The notes under the pieces are model-generated. The model was given only the letters and a program-made list of their open reading frames with translations. It was not told the origin of the DNA and did no database searches. The translations under genes were made by a program, and so were the position numbers. A stretch of DNA of 64,000 nucleotides from Ahaetulla prasina. Its lineage: Eukaryota; Chordata; Lepidosauria; Squamata; Colubridae. Below are positions 1 to 11,300 of the stretch, one piece after another (positions within the stretch are counted from its first letter, which is position 1; every line of letters starts with the position of its first letter). The stretch lies in contig NC_080540.1 in the NCBI RefSeq assembly GCF_028640845.1, forward strand, positions 130,972,420-131,036,419, in the 5' to 3' direction.

Positions 1-414
1 TTTCTTCATAAAAAGTCACTGCTATCTATTCAGCTAGAAATAACTTCATTAGGCTCTGCGTAGACATGTATAGGATTATGCTATACATTATTAGTGTTTT
101 GAAAATGTTTCTGAAGAACCATTTTACCTCACTTAGAATACATCTCTCTGCTAATCATGAAAACAGATTGATCTTTTTTTCGGAAGCATACTTAGGCCTA
201 AAATACATGTTTATTTTAATGACACACTAAAGTTAATATGAATCTAAACTGAGATCCAAAGCATTTCTTCATTTTTAGTGTTCACTGATTTATAAAGTAT
301 GTTTCCTATATCTTCCATAGTTTCATTGAATGGTGACTTTAGATCCAACAGCTGTAGCTGTATATATATTTTTTTATATGTAATTTAGAGATACTGGTAT
401 GTCCTGGCTCAGCT
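1..414. other. HID1 intron 1, unassigned sequence
   Basis: AT-rich intron sequence with no coding exon or repeat that I recognise. HID1 exon 1 was looked for here and through 8157 and not found. Confidence 0.5.
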
Positions 415-1900
415 GGCTTTGGTGAGAGATTATCTCCCATTAGGTTGGCATTGAATCCTAGCAACCAGATACATACACTTCTGGACGATTTGTCTTCTCT
501 AAGCTAACCCTTCAGGCTTTCCAACAGTGCATTCACTGGTACTGTAATTTAGTCCATTCAGCTTGTTGCTGGTCATCTTTTTTCCATCTATCTTCCCCAA
601 CATTATAGACATGGTCTTCACATAATTATCCCAGTCATGGTAATTCAAACCTGGTTTTTGTGCCTTTGAGAACTGTGGATTGGTTTGTTCTAAGATTCAT
701 TTTTTGTTTGTTTCCTTGACTATCAATGGTATTCTCAGAGGTCTTCTCCAAGCCACAGTTCAAAAGCATATCTAAATCCATCTAAGTCCAGCTTTCATTT
801 CCATAGAATATCACAATAAATTTTCTGCATGTTTTTGATATTTGCAGTTATGGGAATATCTGACTACCTTTCCACTAGTGCTAGTGAATGTGGCATTTGT
901 TCCCACAGATTTATATTCAGTAGTTTGCCCTACTTTTGTAGGGATGTGGTTTTCTCCTTAGCAATTCCTTGATTGGGATATTATTTTCTGCTTGATTGTT
1001 TATCTGCTTGATTGATTGTCTTTTTGAGAGTTCCTAGACTATGGTATTGTTTTCTATGAAAAGTATAATATTAAAAGTTCTTCATAATGATTTGAGGCAA
1101 CTTTTGGCATAATCTTCTAAGGTTTAAGGGATGTTGACTTCTGTAGTGTCTTTGAATGAATTAATGTCTAATCCTTGGGGTGTTTTAGCTTACTGTATCC
1201 CTTGAATTTGGAGAAGTTTTGGAAGATATGCTTATTTCTCCATGTCTGTTTCTATTTTTGTGTCTTCACAGATGTTATTGTATTGCTTCTGCTTTTTAAA
1301 AAGTTCTTATCTGAAGTTTTAAGTTTTTTTCTATTCCTCCTTCTCTTCAATTTTGTTTATCTGTTCTAACATCCAGTTTGGTTTTTTCTGTTTCTTAATC
1401 TTTGATAGTCTCATTTCACATCCATCCTTTACCAACTACTTTGATTCTATGCCATAGTTCCCCTAGTTCCTTATTAATGAAGTTCAGGACTTCAAAACTA
1501 TTTCTGATGTTCTCGGTGGAAATTTGTTGTCTTTGTTCTTCCACTTTACCTTAGCTTGGAACTTGCACAAAATCAGGCCCCAGCCATATTTTTGCTGTTA
1601 TAACCGAGCTGTTCCATCACCTTGTGTCAATAATGTAGTTGATGTAAGGAGATGTTAGTTTGGTTGTCTGAAGATTGTGTTAACAATGAAGAAATAATTG
1701 CATTGGCAGGAACTAATGAGTTGTTCTCTTGCTTCATTTCTATTTCCTAGGCCATATAATCCAACTACATTTTCTTTCTTGCTCTTTCAGATTTTGGCAC
1801 ATCTTGTTGATTTCAAATTGAATTTGATCAAAAAAACTAATCAGCCATTTCTTCTGCATCGGGATTTAGAAAATAAAGTTGGATAAACCTAACATTTGTG
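415..1900 (-). mobile_element. Old BovB/RTE-type LINE remnant
   Basis: Read on the - strand, 420-790 resembles the RTE BovB 3' region: a decayed match to the tryptophan-rich FELWCWRRLL region near the end of the reverse transcriptase, followed by the family's typical closing sequence. The stretch 1000-1900 on the same strand is purine-rich with broken frames and probably belongs to the upstream part of the same element. Frames are too damaged to be coding. The class is inferred from memory of the family; the 5' limit is approximate. Confidence 0.6.
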
Positions 1901-2214
1901 ATTTTATTGTTTACAGTTCATTGCAATAGAAAGCAAACACTTATGCCCAAGGAAAGACTGTGCAGTGAAGAAATTACAATCTTCAGCAAACAAAACTTTT
2001 CTGCTTAGTAAAATAATGTCTAAATTGTTTGAGATTGTCCTCACTAAGTTATCATTTTGCAATTTGCTTCAAGGTTGTACTGAAAACAGTCACTTGAAAA
2101 CAGTATATATAAGAAATAGATATATTTAAGGAATATAGTTCTCCCCAATTATAGTAATAATACTTACTGTACAATAGCTATTTTGGCCAAATTGAGAGCC
2201 ACTTCCACTAACTT

Positions 2215-2239
2215 GAATTCCATTCCATTCCATTCCATT
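2215..2239. repeat. (ATTCC)n microsatellite
   Basis: About four to five tandem ATTCC units in HID1 intron 1. The surrounding 1900-2715 shows nothing else that I recognise. Confidence 0.8.
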
Positions 2240-2717
2240 TTGCTCTCCTGGACCATCATATACTGTAGCTTTCACAGATGACCTATAAAAATACTTGATC
2301 CACTTATAGGTGTGTTTTTGTGCTCAACTTATCTCAAATGTCTCACCCTTCCTCTCCTTTCTCATGAGTACTGAATGCAGATTTGTTTGTTATCCATTGG
2401 CTAAATGTGCAAATACTTCTTGTATTAAAGCAATCACCTGTGACTAAGTGTCTACTGGTAAGAAAGTTAAAGGAACATATTTTATAGTTTGAAAATGGTG
2501 GCAGAAACAGTCAGTCATTGGCATAATGACTGGAAATATGCAGGAAAACAAAGCCATTGCAGGACAAATCTGCTTTTCTATTTTTAAACTTTTGAAGAGG
2601 AGGCATTCAATTTGAAATACAAGCAACTACAACACCAACAAAAAAAACTATAGTAGGCCTTATATAATTAAAAAAACTCATATATTACAGTAATTAAATA
2701 GGCTAAAAGTAATTCAA

Positions 2718-2940
2718 AAGTGAAACAATTGGTTAGAATGCATTATTGCAAGCTACGTCTGCCCATTGCTAAGAGTTCAATCCTAACCCGCTCAAGGGTG
2801 ATTCAGCTTTCCATCCTTCCGAGGTTGTAAAATGAGGACCCAGATTGCTGGGGGCAATATGCTGACTCTGTAATCCACTTTGAGAGGGCTGTAAAGCACT
2901 ATGAAGATGTATGTAAATATAACTGCTATTGCTATTTAGT
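2718..2940 (+). mobile_element. tRNA-derived SINE with L2/CR1-like tail
   Basis: It has the order seen in other copies in this window: a tRNA-like head (GGTTAGAATGC), the CCTTCCGAGGTTG block, AAATGAGGACCCAGATTG, then GGGCAATATGCTGACTCTG and a tail of the type AAAGCACTATGAAG ending in short CTATTG repeats. The same family recurs near 15733, 29150, 31374 and 62055. Confidence 0.8.
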
Positions 2941-3092
2941 ATCAATATGGGATTGAGTCCTTCAATTTGTCATTAAATCTAGAGCATATATTGCTTCATA
3001 TTCCCATTTTTAGTATTAAATACTTATCAGAAATTGATAACAGGTTTGTATCTTGAATCCACTCCTTAAAATCAGGAAGATATATTTCTTTT

Positions 3093-3848
3093 CAGTATGT
3101 AAAATTATCCTCTTGGCCAAGTCCAGACTTGGCCACAAAACCTGCTCAACTAGTTTATACTTTGCTTACCTCCTTTTACTTTTGCCATTTCTATTTTAAT
3201 GACATATTGCCTATTTGATAAGGTAGTTTCCTTCATCATAGCCAATTTTTAAGCAAGTTTTGCCTTACTTTTAAACAACCTTCCATCTTTATAACAGTGT
3301 AACTTCAGAAAAATGTAAGCCAGGAAATTAAACAAACATATGTTTCCTTGTCACTCATCTTCCTTAAATACAATTCAAAGCCATGATTATTTCAAATAAC
3401 TGCAGTTAGTCAAGAGCTGTTGCATGTTTATTATGTTATCCTGGGAAAAGAGATCAAACAAAGAATATGTTTCATATTTTGACTTACTGGATGCATTCCA
3501 TTAAACCATAATGACTAGAGTGCTAGAGCTGTTCAATGTAATAAAATATGTTCTACATAGTTTTATTATAAAGATGACAACCTTTGGTGTAATTGAAAAA
3601 TAATTGTAAGCATTTTGTTGTCCCTGTGTCATAGTTGAGTATGAATTTGCAGAAAATTGTGCATTGCTCTATCTATGCATGTAAAGCTGTATCTCATTAA
3701 TTTTCCAAAGGGGCCATTTTGACAGGAAATCTATTCTTTAAAAAAGTTACAGCTGATATTTTAATCTTGTCTTGTTTATAGTTTTTACTAACACCCTTGT
3801 ATTATTTTTCTTCCACTTTTTTCCTGGTCAGTAGTAGCTTATTGTATT
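3093..3848 (+). repeat. Left flank of LINE insertion, duplicated at 7166-7921
   Basis: This 756-bp block of HID1 intron 1 matches 7166-7921 at a constant offset of 4073, so there is no net insertion or deletion, with about five base substitutions. Here it is followed by the LINE tail. In the other copy it runs straight on into exon 2. It ends with GTATT, the left target-site duplication of the LINE. Confidence 0.92.
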
Positions 3849-4918
3849 TATTTATTTATTTATTTATTTAATTTAATTTTTATACCGCCCTTCTCCCGAA
3901 GGACTCAGGGCGGTGTACAGGCAAGATAAAAACCAACAATACAAATATACAAGTTAAAATACCCTTTAAAAACTTATTTAAAATAGCCCAAAGTTAAAAA
4001 TTGCCATCAGTTAAAACCCCATTTAAAATTAATAAAATTCCCTTATTAAAATCCAAATTTAAGCCAGCATAAATAAAAGATGGGTCTTCAGTTCATGACG
4101 AATGTCCGAAGGTCAGGTATTTGGCGTAAACCCGGGAAGCTCGTTCCAGAGTGTGGGAGCCCCACAGAAGGCCCTTCCTGGGGCCGCCAGCCGACATTGT
4201 TTGGCGGACGGCACCCTGAGAAGTCCCTCTCTATGGGGCGTGCGGGTCGGTGGGAGGCGTGTGGTAACAGCAGGCGGTCCCGTAAGTACCCAGGTCCTAA
4301 GCCATGGGCGCTTTAAAGGTCGTAACCAACACCTTAAAGTGCACTCGAAGGCCACAGGCAGCCAGTGCAGTCTGCGCAGGAGGCGGTGTTACATGGGAGC
4401 TACGCGTAGCTCCTCTATCACCCGCAGCTGCATTCTGGACTAACTGAAGCCTCCGAGTGCACTTCAAGGAGCCCCATGTAGAGAGCATTACAGTAATCCA
4501 AGCGAGAGGTAACGAGCGCATGAGTGACCGTGCATAAGGCATCCCGATCAAGGAAGGCGCAACTGCGAACCAGGCGAACCTGGTGGAAGGCCCCCTGGAG
4601 ACGGCCGTCAAATGATCTTCAAGCGACAGCGATCATCCAGGAGGACACCTAAGTTGCGCACCCTATCCTTTGGGGCCAATAACTCGCCTCCGACAGCCAG
4701 CTGCGGCTGCAGCTGACTGAATCGGGAGGCCGGCCTCCACAGCCACTCCGTCTTGGAGGATTAAGCTTGAGCCTGTTTCTCCCCATCCAGACCCGTCGGC
4801 TTCCAAACACGGGACAGCACTTCAACAACTTCATTGGGGTGGCCGGGGTGGAAAAGTACAGCTGGGTATCATCAGCGTACTGCTGGTATCTCACCCGAAA
4901 CCACTGATGATCTCACCG
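3849..4918 (-). mobile_element. CR1/L3-like LINE, 3' half (RT palm to tail)
   Basis: On the - strand it begins with the reverse transcriptase catalytic segment (RYQQYADDTQLYFS, near 4850-4894). It continues to DYCNALYMG near 4460-4500 and RRLQLVQNAAA near 4420-4450 in a shifted frame, then an untranslated tail with an ACCGCCCTGAGTCC box and a TAAA-type end at 3849. Several frameshifts make it non-coding. Its upstream half is at 8309-9289: the protein breaks at the same place in both halves, so they were one element of about 2 kb. A 5-bp target duplication GTATT (3844-3848 and 9290-9294) brackets the pair. Confidence 0.88.
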
Positions 4919-4975
4919 GCAAGATAAAACCAACAATACAAATATACAAGTTAAAATACCCTTTAAAAACTTATT
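4919..4975 (-). repeat. Short second copy of the LINE tail region
   Basis: About 57 bp repeat 3921-3977 of the same LINE, with single-base differences in A and T runs. It forms the first piece of the sequence that interrupts the LINE. The joint at 4918-4921 shares GGC with the source. Confidence 0.85.
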
Positions 4976-7165
4976 AAAATCCAAATGAAGCCTGGACTAT
5001 TTTAAAATTAACTTTTCAAACAGGACTAAGAGGAAGAAAATGAAATGAACAAACTCGGGTTTTCCAGTAGAAAACAGTGTAAATATATATGTGACCAAAC
5101 ATTTAATTATTCAGGAGTTATTCAGGAGTTATTCAGGAGTTATTCAGGAGTTATTCAGGAGTTATTCAGGAGTTATTCAGGAGTTATTCAGGAGTTATTC
5201 AGGAGTTATTCAGGAGTTATTCAGGAGTTATTCAGGAGTTATTCAGGAGTTATTCAGGAGTTATTCAGGAGTTATTCAGGAGTTATTCAGGAGTTATTCA
5301 GGAGTTATTCAGGAGTTATTCAGGAGTTATTCAGGAGTTATTCAGGAGTTATTCAGGAGTTATTCAGGAGTTATTCAGGAGTTATTCAGGAGTTATTCAG
5401 GAGTTATTCAGGAGTTATTCAGGAGTTATTCAGGAGTTATTCAGGAGTTATTCAGGAGTTATTCAGGAGTTATTCAGGAGTTATTCAGGAGTTATTCAGG
5501 AGTTATTCAGGAGTTATTCAGGAGTTATTCAGGAGTTATTCAGGAGTTATTCAGGAGTTATTCAGGAGTTATTCAGGAGTTATTCAGGAGTTATTCAGGA
5601 GTTATTCAGGAGTTATTCAGGAGTTATTCAGGAGTTATTCAGGAGTTATTCAGGAGTTATTCAGGAGTTATTCAGGAGTTATTCAGGAGTTATTCAGGAG
5701 TTATTCAGGAGTTATTCAGGAGTTATTCAGGAGTTATTCAGGAGTTATTCAGGAGTTATTCAGGAGTTATTCAGGAGTTATTCAGGAGTTATTCAGGAGT
5801 TATTCAGGAGTTATTCAGGAGTTATTCAGGAGTTATTCAGGAGTTATTCAGGAGTTATTCAGGAGTTATTCAGGAGTTATTCAGGAGTTATTCAGGAGTT
5901 ATTCAGGAGTTATTCAGGAGTTATTCAGGAGTTATTCAGGAGTTATTCAGGAGTTATTCAGGAGTTATTCAGGAGTTATTCAGGAGTTATTCAGGAGTTA
6001 TTCAGGAGTTATTCAGGAGTTATTCAGGAGTTATTCAGGAGTTATTCAGGAGTTATTCAGGAGTTATTCAGGAGTTATTCAGGAGTTATTCAGGAGTTAT
6101 TCAGGAGTTATTCAGGAGTTATTCAGGAGTTATTCAGGAGTTATTCAGGAGTTATTCAGGAGTTATTCAGGAGTTATTCAGGAGTTATTCAGGAGTTATT
6201 CAGGAGTTATTCAGGAGTTATTCAGGAGTTATTCAGGAGTTATTCAGGAGTTATTCAGGAGTTATTCAGGAGTTATTCAGGAGTTATTCAGGAGTTATTC
6301 AGGAGTTATTCAGGAGTTATTCAGGAGTTATTCAGGAGTTATTCAGGAGTTATTCAGGAGTTATTCAGGAGTTATTCAGGAGTTATTCAGGAGTTATTCA
6401 GGAGTTATTCAGGAGTTATTCAGGAGTTATTCAGGAGTTATTCAGGAGTTATTCAGGAGTTATTCAGGAGTTATTCAGGAGTTATTCAGGAGTTATTCAG
6501 GAGTTATTCAGGAGTTATTCAGGAGTTATTCAGGAGTTATTCAGGAGTTATTCAGGAGTTATTCAGGAGTTATTCAGGAGTTATTCAGGAGTTATTCAGG
6601 AGTTATTCAGGAGTTATTCAGGAGTTATTCAGGAGTTATTCAGGAGTTATTCAGGAGTTATTCAGGAGTTATTCAGGAGTTATTCAGGAGTTATTCAGGA
6701 GTTATTCAGGAGTTATTCAGGAGTTATTCAGGAGTTATTCAGGAGTTATTCAGGAGTTATTCAGGAGTTATTCAGGAGTTATTCAGGAGTTATTCAGGAG
6801 TTATTCAGGAGTTATTCAGGAGTTATTCAGGAGTTATTCAGGAGTTATTCAGGAGTTATTCAGGAGTTATTCAGGAGTTATTCAGGAGTTATTCAGGAGT
6901 TATTCAGGAGTTATTCAGGAGTTATTCAGGAGTTATTCAGGAGTTATTCAGGAGTTATTCAGGAGTTATTCAGGAGTTATTCAGGAGTTATTCAGGAGTT
7001 ATTCAGGAGTTATTCAGGAGTTGTTTTATTTTCAGTAACAGTGGCAAATAGTAAATACTTTTAATATTTTCTAAGTCATATATAGAGAGGACCAAAGAAT
7101 CAAAGAGTCAACAATTCTAGTGGTTCAGTTTATTTACACACACTGTGAGTTGAAAAATATTTTCA
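4976..7165 (+). repeat. Copy of 11143-11456 carrying the expanded 11-bp array
   Basis: The flanks 4976-5106 and 7021-7177 match 11143-11275 and 11298-11456 of HID1 intron 3, almost identically. Differences are mainly one- or two-base length changes in G or A runs. The main change is the array: 174 units here against two there. The right end joins 3093-type sequence through a shared 12-base CAGTATGTAAAA. Confidence 0.92.
5107..7020 (+). repeat. Perfect 11-bp minisatellite, TTATTCAGGAG x 174
   Basis: Exactly 1914 bp, or 174 units of TTATTCAGGAG, with no variant seen. At the related site 11276-11297 there are two units, the first with T for C at base 6. All three + frames are open across it and give the same 11-residue cycle (VIQELFRSYSG). 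That is a by-product of the unit having no stop in any forward frame, not evidence of a gene. There is no splice, start or codon-usage evidence for coding. Confidence 0.97.
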
Positions 7166-8308
7166 CAGTATGTAAAATTATCCTCTTGGCCAAGTCCAGA
7201 CTTGGCCACAAAACCTGCTCAACTAGTTTATACTTTGCTTTCCTCCTTTTACTTTTGCCATTTCTATTTTAATGACATATTGCCTATTTGATAAGGTAGT
7301 TTCCTTCATCATAGCCAATTTTTAAGCAAGTTTTGCCTTACTTTTAAACAACCTTCCATCTTTATAACAGTGTAACTTCAGAAAAATGTAAGCCAGGAAA
7401 TTAAACAAACATATGTTTCCTTGTCACTCATCTTCCTTAAATACAATTCAAAGCCATGATTATTTCAAATAACTGCAGTTAGTCAAGAGCTGTTGCATGT
7501 TTATTATGTTATCCTGGGAAAAGAGATCAACCAAAGAATATGTTTCATATTTTGACTTACTGGATGCATTCCATTAAACCATAATGACTAGAGTGCTAGA
7601 GCTGTTCAATGTAATAAAATATGTTCTACAGAGTTTTATTATAAAAATGACAACCTTTTGTGTAATTGAAAAATAATTGTAAGCATTTTGTTGTCCCTGT
7701 GTCATAGTTGAGTATGAATTTGCAGAAAATTGTGCATTGCTCTATCTATGCATGTAAAGCTGTATCTCATTAATTTTCCAAAGGGGCCATTTTGACAGGA
7801 AATCTATTCTTTAAAAAAGTTACAGCTGATATTTTAATCTTGTCTTGTTTATAGTTTTTACTAACACCCTTGTATTATTTTTCTTCCACTTTTTTCCTGG
7901 TCAGTAGTAGCTTATTGTATTAATGATGCATTCATGTTTATTCTGTCGGAAATATTGAATTGCTTTCATGCTACAGTATAGTATGTAATATTTTTCAGCC
8001 TTATATTTTAGTAGAGATCAGCAGAAGTTATCTTGAGGTATCTTGACATACTTATCAGATCAAATATTAAGTAGTATGAATATTGATCATAAATGAATAT
8101 CAAAATGAATATTTTATAGCTTTTGTGTTCCCAAATCGATTTTTATTTGTTTTTCAGCCCGTAGAGGCCACAGACGATGCCTTCTGGGACCAGTTCTGGG
8201 CAGACACAGCTACTTCAGTTCAAGATGTCTTTGCTCTAGTTCCAGCTGCAGAAATCAGAGCTGTGAGGGAAGAATCTCCTTCAAATTTGGCTACTTTGTG
8301 TTACAAGG
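7166..8308 (+). repeat. LINE-free (empty-site) copy of intron 1 end and exon 2
   Basis: 7166-7921 equals 3093-3848 and 7917-8307 equals 9290-9680. The two meet at one GTATT (7917-7921) with no LINE between them. This is what the locus looked like before the LINE inserted. The right half has one substitution in 391 bp, in the intron. The block ends at the first bases of the intron after exon 2, where LINE sequence resumes. Confidence 0.92.
8158..8307 (+). CDS. HID1: HID1 exon 2, duplicate copy (LINE-free version)
   Basis: This 150-bp exon encodes 50 residues starting [14 protein letters not shown] and ending NLATLCYK. It is preceded by a pyrimidine tract and TTTTCAG. It is base-for-base the same as the exon at 9531-9680. 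Its native donor is lost: after AAG the sequence reads GTAGAT, and those bases belong to a CR1-like LINE. It starts and ends in phase 0, so using both copies would add 50 residues without a frameshift. It may be an assembly duplicate rather than a second exon. Confidence 0.6.
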
Positions 8309-11300
8309 TAGATGTTGAACAGGGGGCGAGAGACCGACCCTGTGGGACCCCACAAGTGAGGCCTCGCGGCCCACCTCTGCCCCCGTCAACACCGTCTGCC
8401 GGTCGGAGAGATAGGAGGAGAACCACCGATATACGGTGCCTCCCACTCCCAATCCCCCAGCCGGGCGCAGCAGGATACCATGGTCGATGGTATCAACGCC
8501 GAGAGGTCTAATAGGACCAGGGCAGAGGAATAACCCTGTCCCTGGCCCTCCAGAGATCATCCACCAATGCGACCAAAGCTGTCTCCGTGCTGTATCCGGG
8601 TCGGAAGCCGGACTGGAACGGCTCTAGATAGACATCTTCATCCAGGTATTGGGGTAGCTGTCGCGCCACGGCACTCTCTACAACCTTCGCAACAAAGCGC
8701 AGGTTGGAACTGGGCGATAATTACCCAAAATAGCTGGGTCCAGGAGGCTTCTTAAGGAGGGTCTCACCACCGCCTCTTTCAAGGCGGCAGGAAAACCCTT
8801 CCAATAAAGAAGCATTGATAATCCTCTGGAGCCAGCCTCGTGTCACCGCCTGTGTGGCCAGTACCAGCCAGGGAGGACACGGGTCCAGTAAACATGTCGT
8901 GCCGTGCAGCCTCCCCAACAACCTGTCGACGTCCTCGGGTGCCACAGGGTCAAACTCATCCCAAATGACTCAACAAGGCGTGCCTCCTCTCCCTCGCTTG
9001 GATCATCCCAAATTCGGTCCAGACCGTCCCTCAGCTGGCGATTTTATCGTATAGATAACCACTAAACTCCTCGGCTCGTCCCTGCAAGGGTCATCCGCAC
9101 CTCCTGATGTAGGAGGCGGGTCACCCAAACAGGGCGGCCGGGCGGTTATCTGCCGGCGCAATGAGGGTGGGCGTGGGCGCCTCGCTTCCCTCATTGCCAC
9201 TAGGTAGGTCCTAGAATAGGACCTAACTAGTGTCCGATCAGCTTCGGAGCGACTGGACCTCCAGGTGCTCTCCAGGCGTCTTCTTCGGCGTATTAATGAT
9301 GCATTCATGTTTATTCTGTCGGAAATGTTGAATTGCTTTCATGCTACAGTATAGTATGTAATATTTTTCAGCCTTATATTTTAGTAGAGATCAGCAGAAG
9401 TTATCTTGAGGTATCTTGACATACTTATCAGATCAAATATTAAGTAGTATGAATATTGATCATAAATGAATATCAAAATGAATATTTTATAGCTTTTGTG
9501 TTCCCAAATCGATTTTTATTTGTTTTTCAGCCCGTAGAGGCCACAGACGATGCCTTCTGGGACCAGTTCTGGGCAGACACAGCTACTTCAGTTCAAGATG
9601 TCTTTGCTCTAGTTCCAGCTGCAGAAATCAGAGCTGTGAGGGAAGAATCTCCTTCAAATTTGGCTACTTTGTGTTACAAGGTAAGATTGAGCATATTTTT
9701 TTCCTGTTGCAATTCAGCCATAGCAGACCTGGGCCTTCTATGGCCCATAGGCCACATACAGCCCTTTGGCTGTCCGTGTCCAGCCCACGGTGGTGGCAAC
9801 AGCAGGGACCATGGCAGTGGTCCTATCAATTTGATCCTCCACAACTGTCTCTGGTTCAGTATTTCTTAGAGAACAAATTACTTTAAAATAATTGTGGGGG
9901 AAAGATATTGCCCTGTTTTCTGAAAAGCACTGACATTAAAAGCATCTCATTCACATATCCCTAAACAGGTATCTATGCTGACATGATTGCCTCCAATTTC
10001 TAAAAGCTCCACTTTGCGTCTTTCTCCCACATTTAAATTTATATGTGGACCAATGTGTTTCATCTACAAAGTCGCAAGAGCTCCTCTGTTACAGCGATTC
10101 AACTCTTTAAAGAATCTTCACAGTAATTTTCCTAGAACAGGCTAGAAAATGAGGTTTTGATGTCATAGCTTAAATCTTAGAATTCTCTCTCTCACTCAAG
10201 CATTATATGCAGCATATATGCAATCTCCATGAATCAAGCTGTCACATTCTGAGGGATTGTCTTTTTACGATAGATTTCCAGCGTATGTCCAAAAGGCATT
10301 AGCAACAATATAAAACTATTGCCTATTCGTTGTGGTATTAAGTTTTTAGTTCGTAATTCAGAAATCTGAGGCACTGGGCAAAAATTGTTACCCGCATACC
10401 AATAATTCATGTCCTTTGCTTTATTCTAATTCACTCCAGGCCGTAGAAAAACTAGTGCAGGGTGCAGAGAGTGGCTGTCACTCTGAGAAAGAAAAGCAGA
10501 TTGTCCTGAATTGCAGCCGTCTCTTGACCCGCATCCTACCGTATATATTTGAAGATCCCGATTGGAGAGGTTTCTTCTGGTCAACTGTTCCAGGGGCGGG
10601 ACGAGGAGGGGTATGTATTTATTAAATTGCATTATTCCTTTTCTGGAGAATGGAGAAAGATGCAGAAGCCAGTGCTGTTCGTTAATCAAAGGGCGTTAAT
10701 GGGAATCTAAATATCTTACCTGCTGGATTATGTTTATTCACAGTGAAGGAACTCTTATCAGGTTTGGGCATATTTGCCTTGTGTAATTTGTCTTGCTCTG
10801 ATCCTTTTAGATTTCTGTCTTTTAGAAAAATGCTGCAACATTCTTGCCTGGGAGATGGACTGAGACTCATGAATGGAAGGTTGATAAAGGAGCAGTCTGT
10901 TTTTATCACATGATTTTTATAGTACTAGCCTGTTTCCCCCGAAAAAAAATATCCCTTGATAATAAGCCTAATCGGGCTTTTGAGCGCATAGCAATAAAGC
11001 CAAGTGCTTTTTTCAGGGTTCAAAAAAATAGGGGAATCATTATTAATAATTATTAATTATTAATAATTAAAATTGAATTTCCACCTGTGGGAATTTCAAG
11101 AGAAAGTTTTGAACAGTAGCAAAACAGTAGCAAAAAGCAACCAAAATCCAAATGAAGCCTGGACTATTTTAAAATTAACTTTTCAAACAGGACTAAGAGG
11201 GAAGAAAATGAAATGAACAAACTCGGGTTTTCCAGTAGAAAAACAGTGTAAATATATATGTGACCAAACATTTAATTATTTAGGAGTTATTCAGGAGTTG

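Noticed and set aside
4080..4443. + strand frames of 78 and 113 codons
   Set aside because: They are antisense to the CR1-like LINE polymerase and have no domain of their own.
5107..7020. CRISPR-like regular repeat array
   Set aside because: The unit is 11 bp with no spacers, in a vertebrate intron. It is a minisatellite.
5045..7064. Two overlapping open frames of more than 650 codons
   Set aside because: They are the translation of the 11-bp array in different frames. Any frame is open by construction, and there is no evidence of a gene.
1..8157. HID1 exon 1 inside the window
   Set aside because: No sequence encoding the expected N-terminal myristoylation start was seen; it probably lies to the left.
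8083..8511. 142-codon frame starting before exon 2
   Set aside because: The conserved part is only exon 2 (from 8158). The upstream methionines are intronic and the end is LINE sequence.
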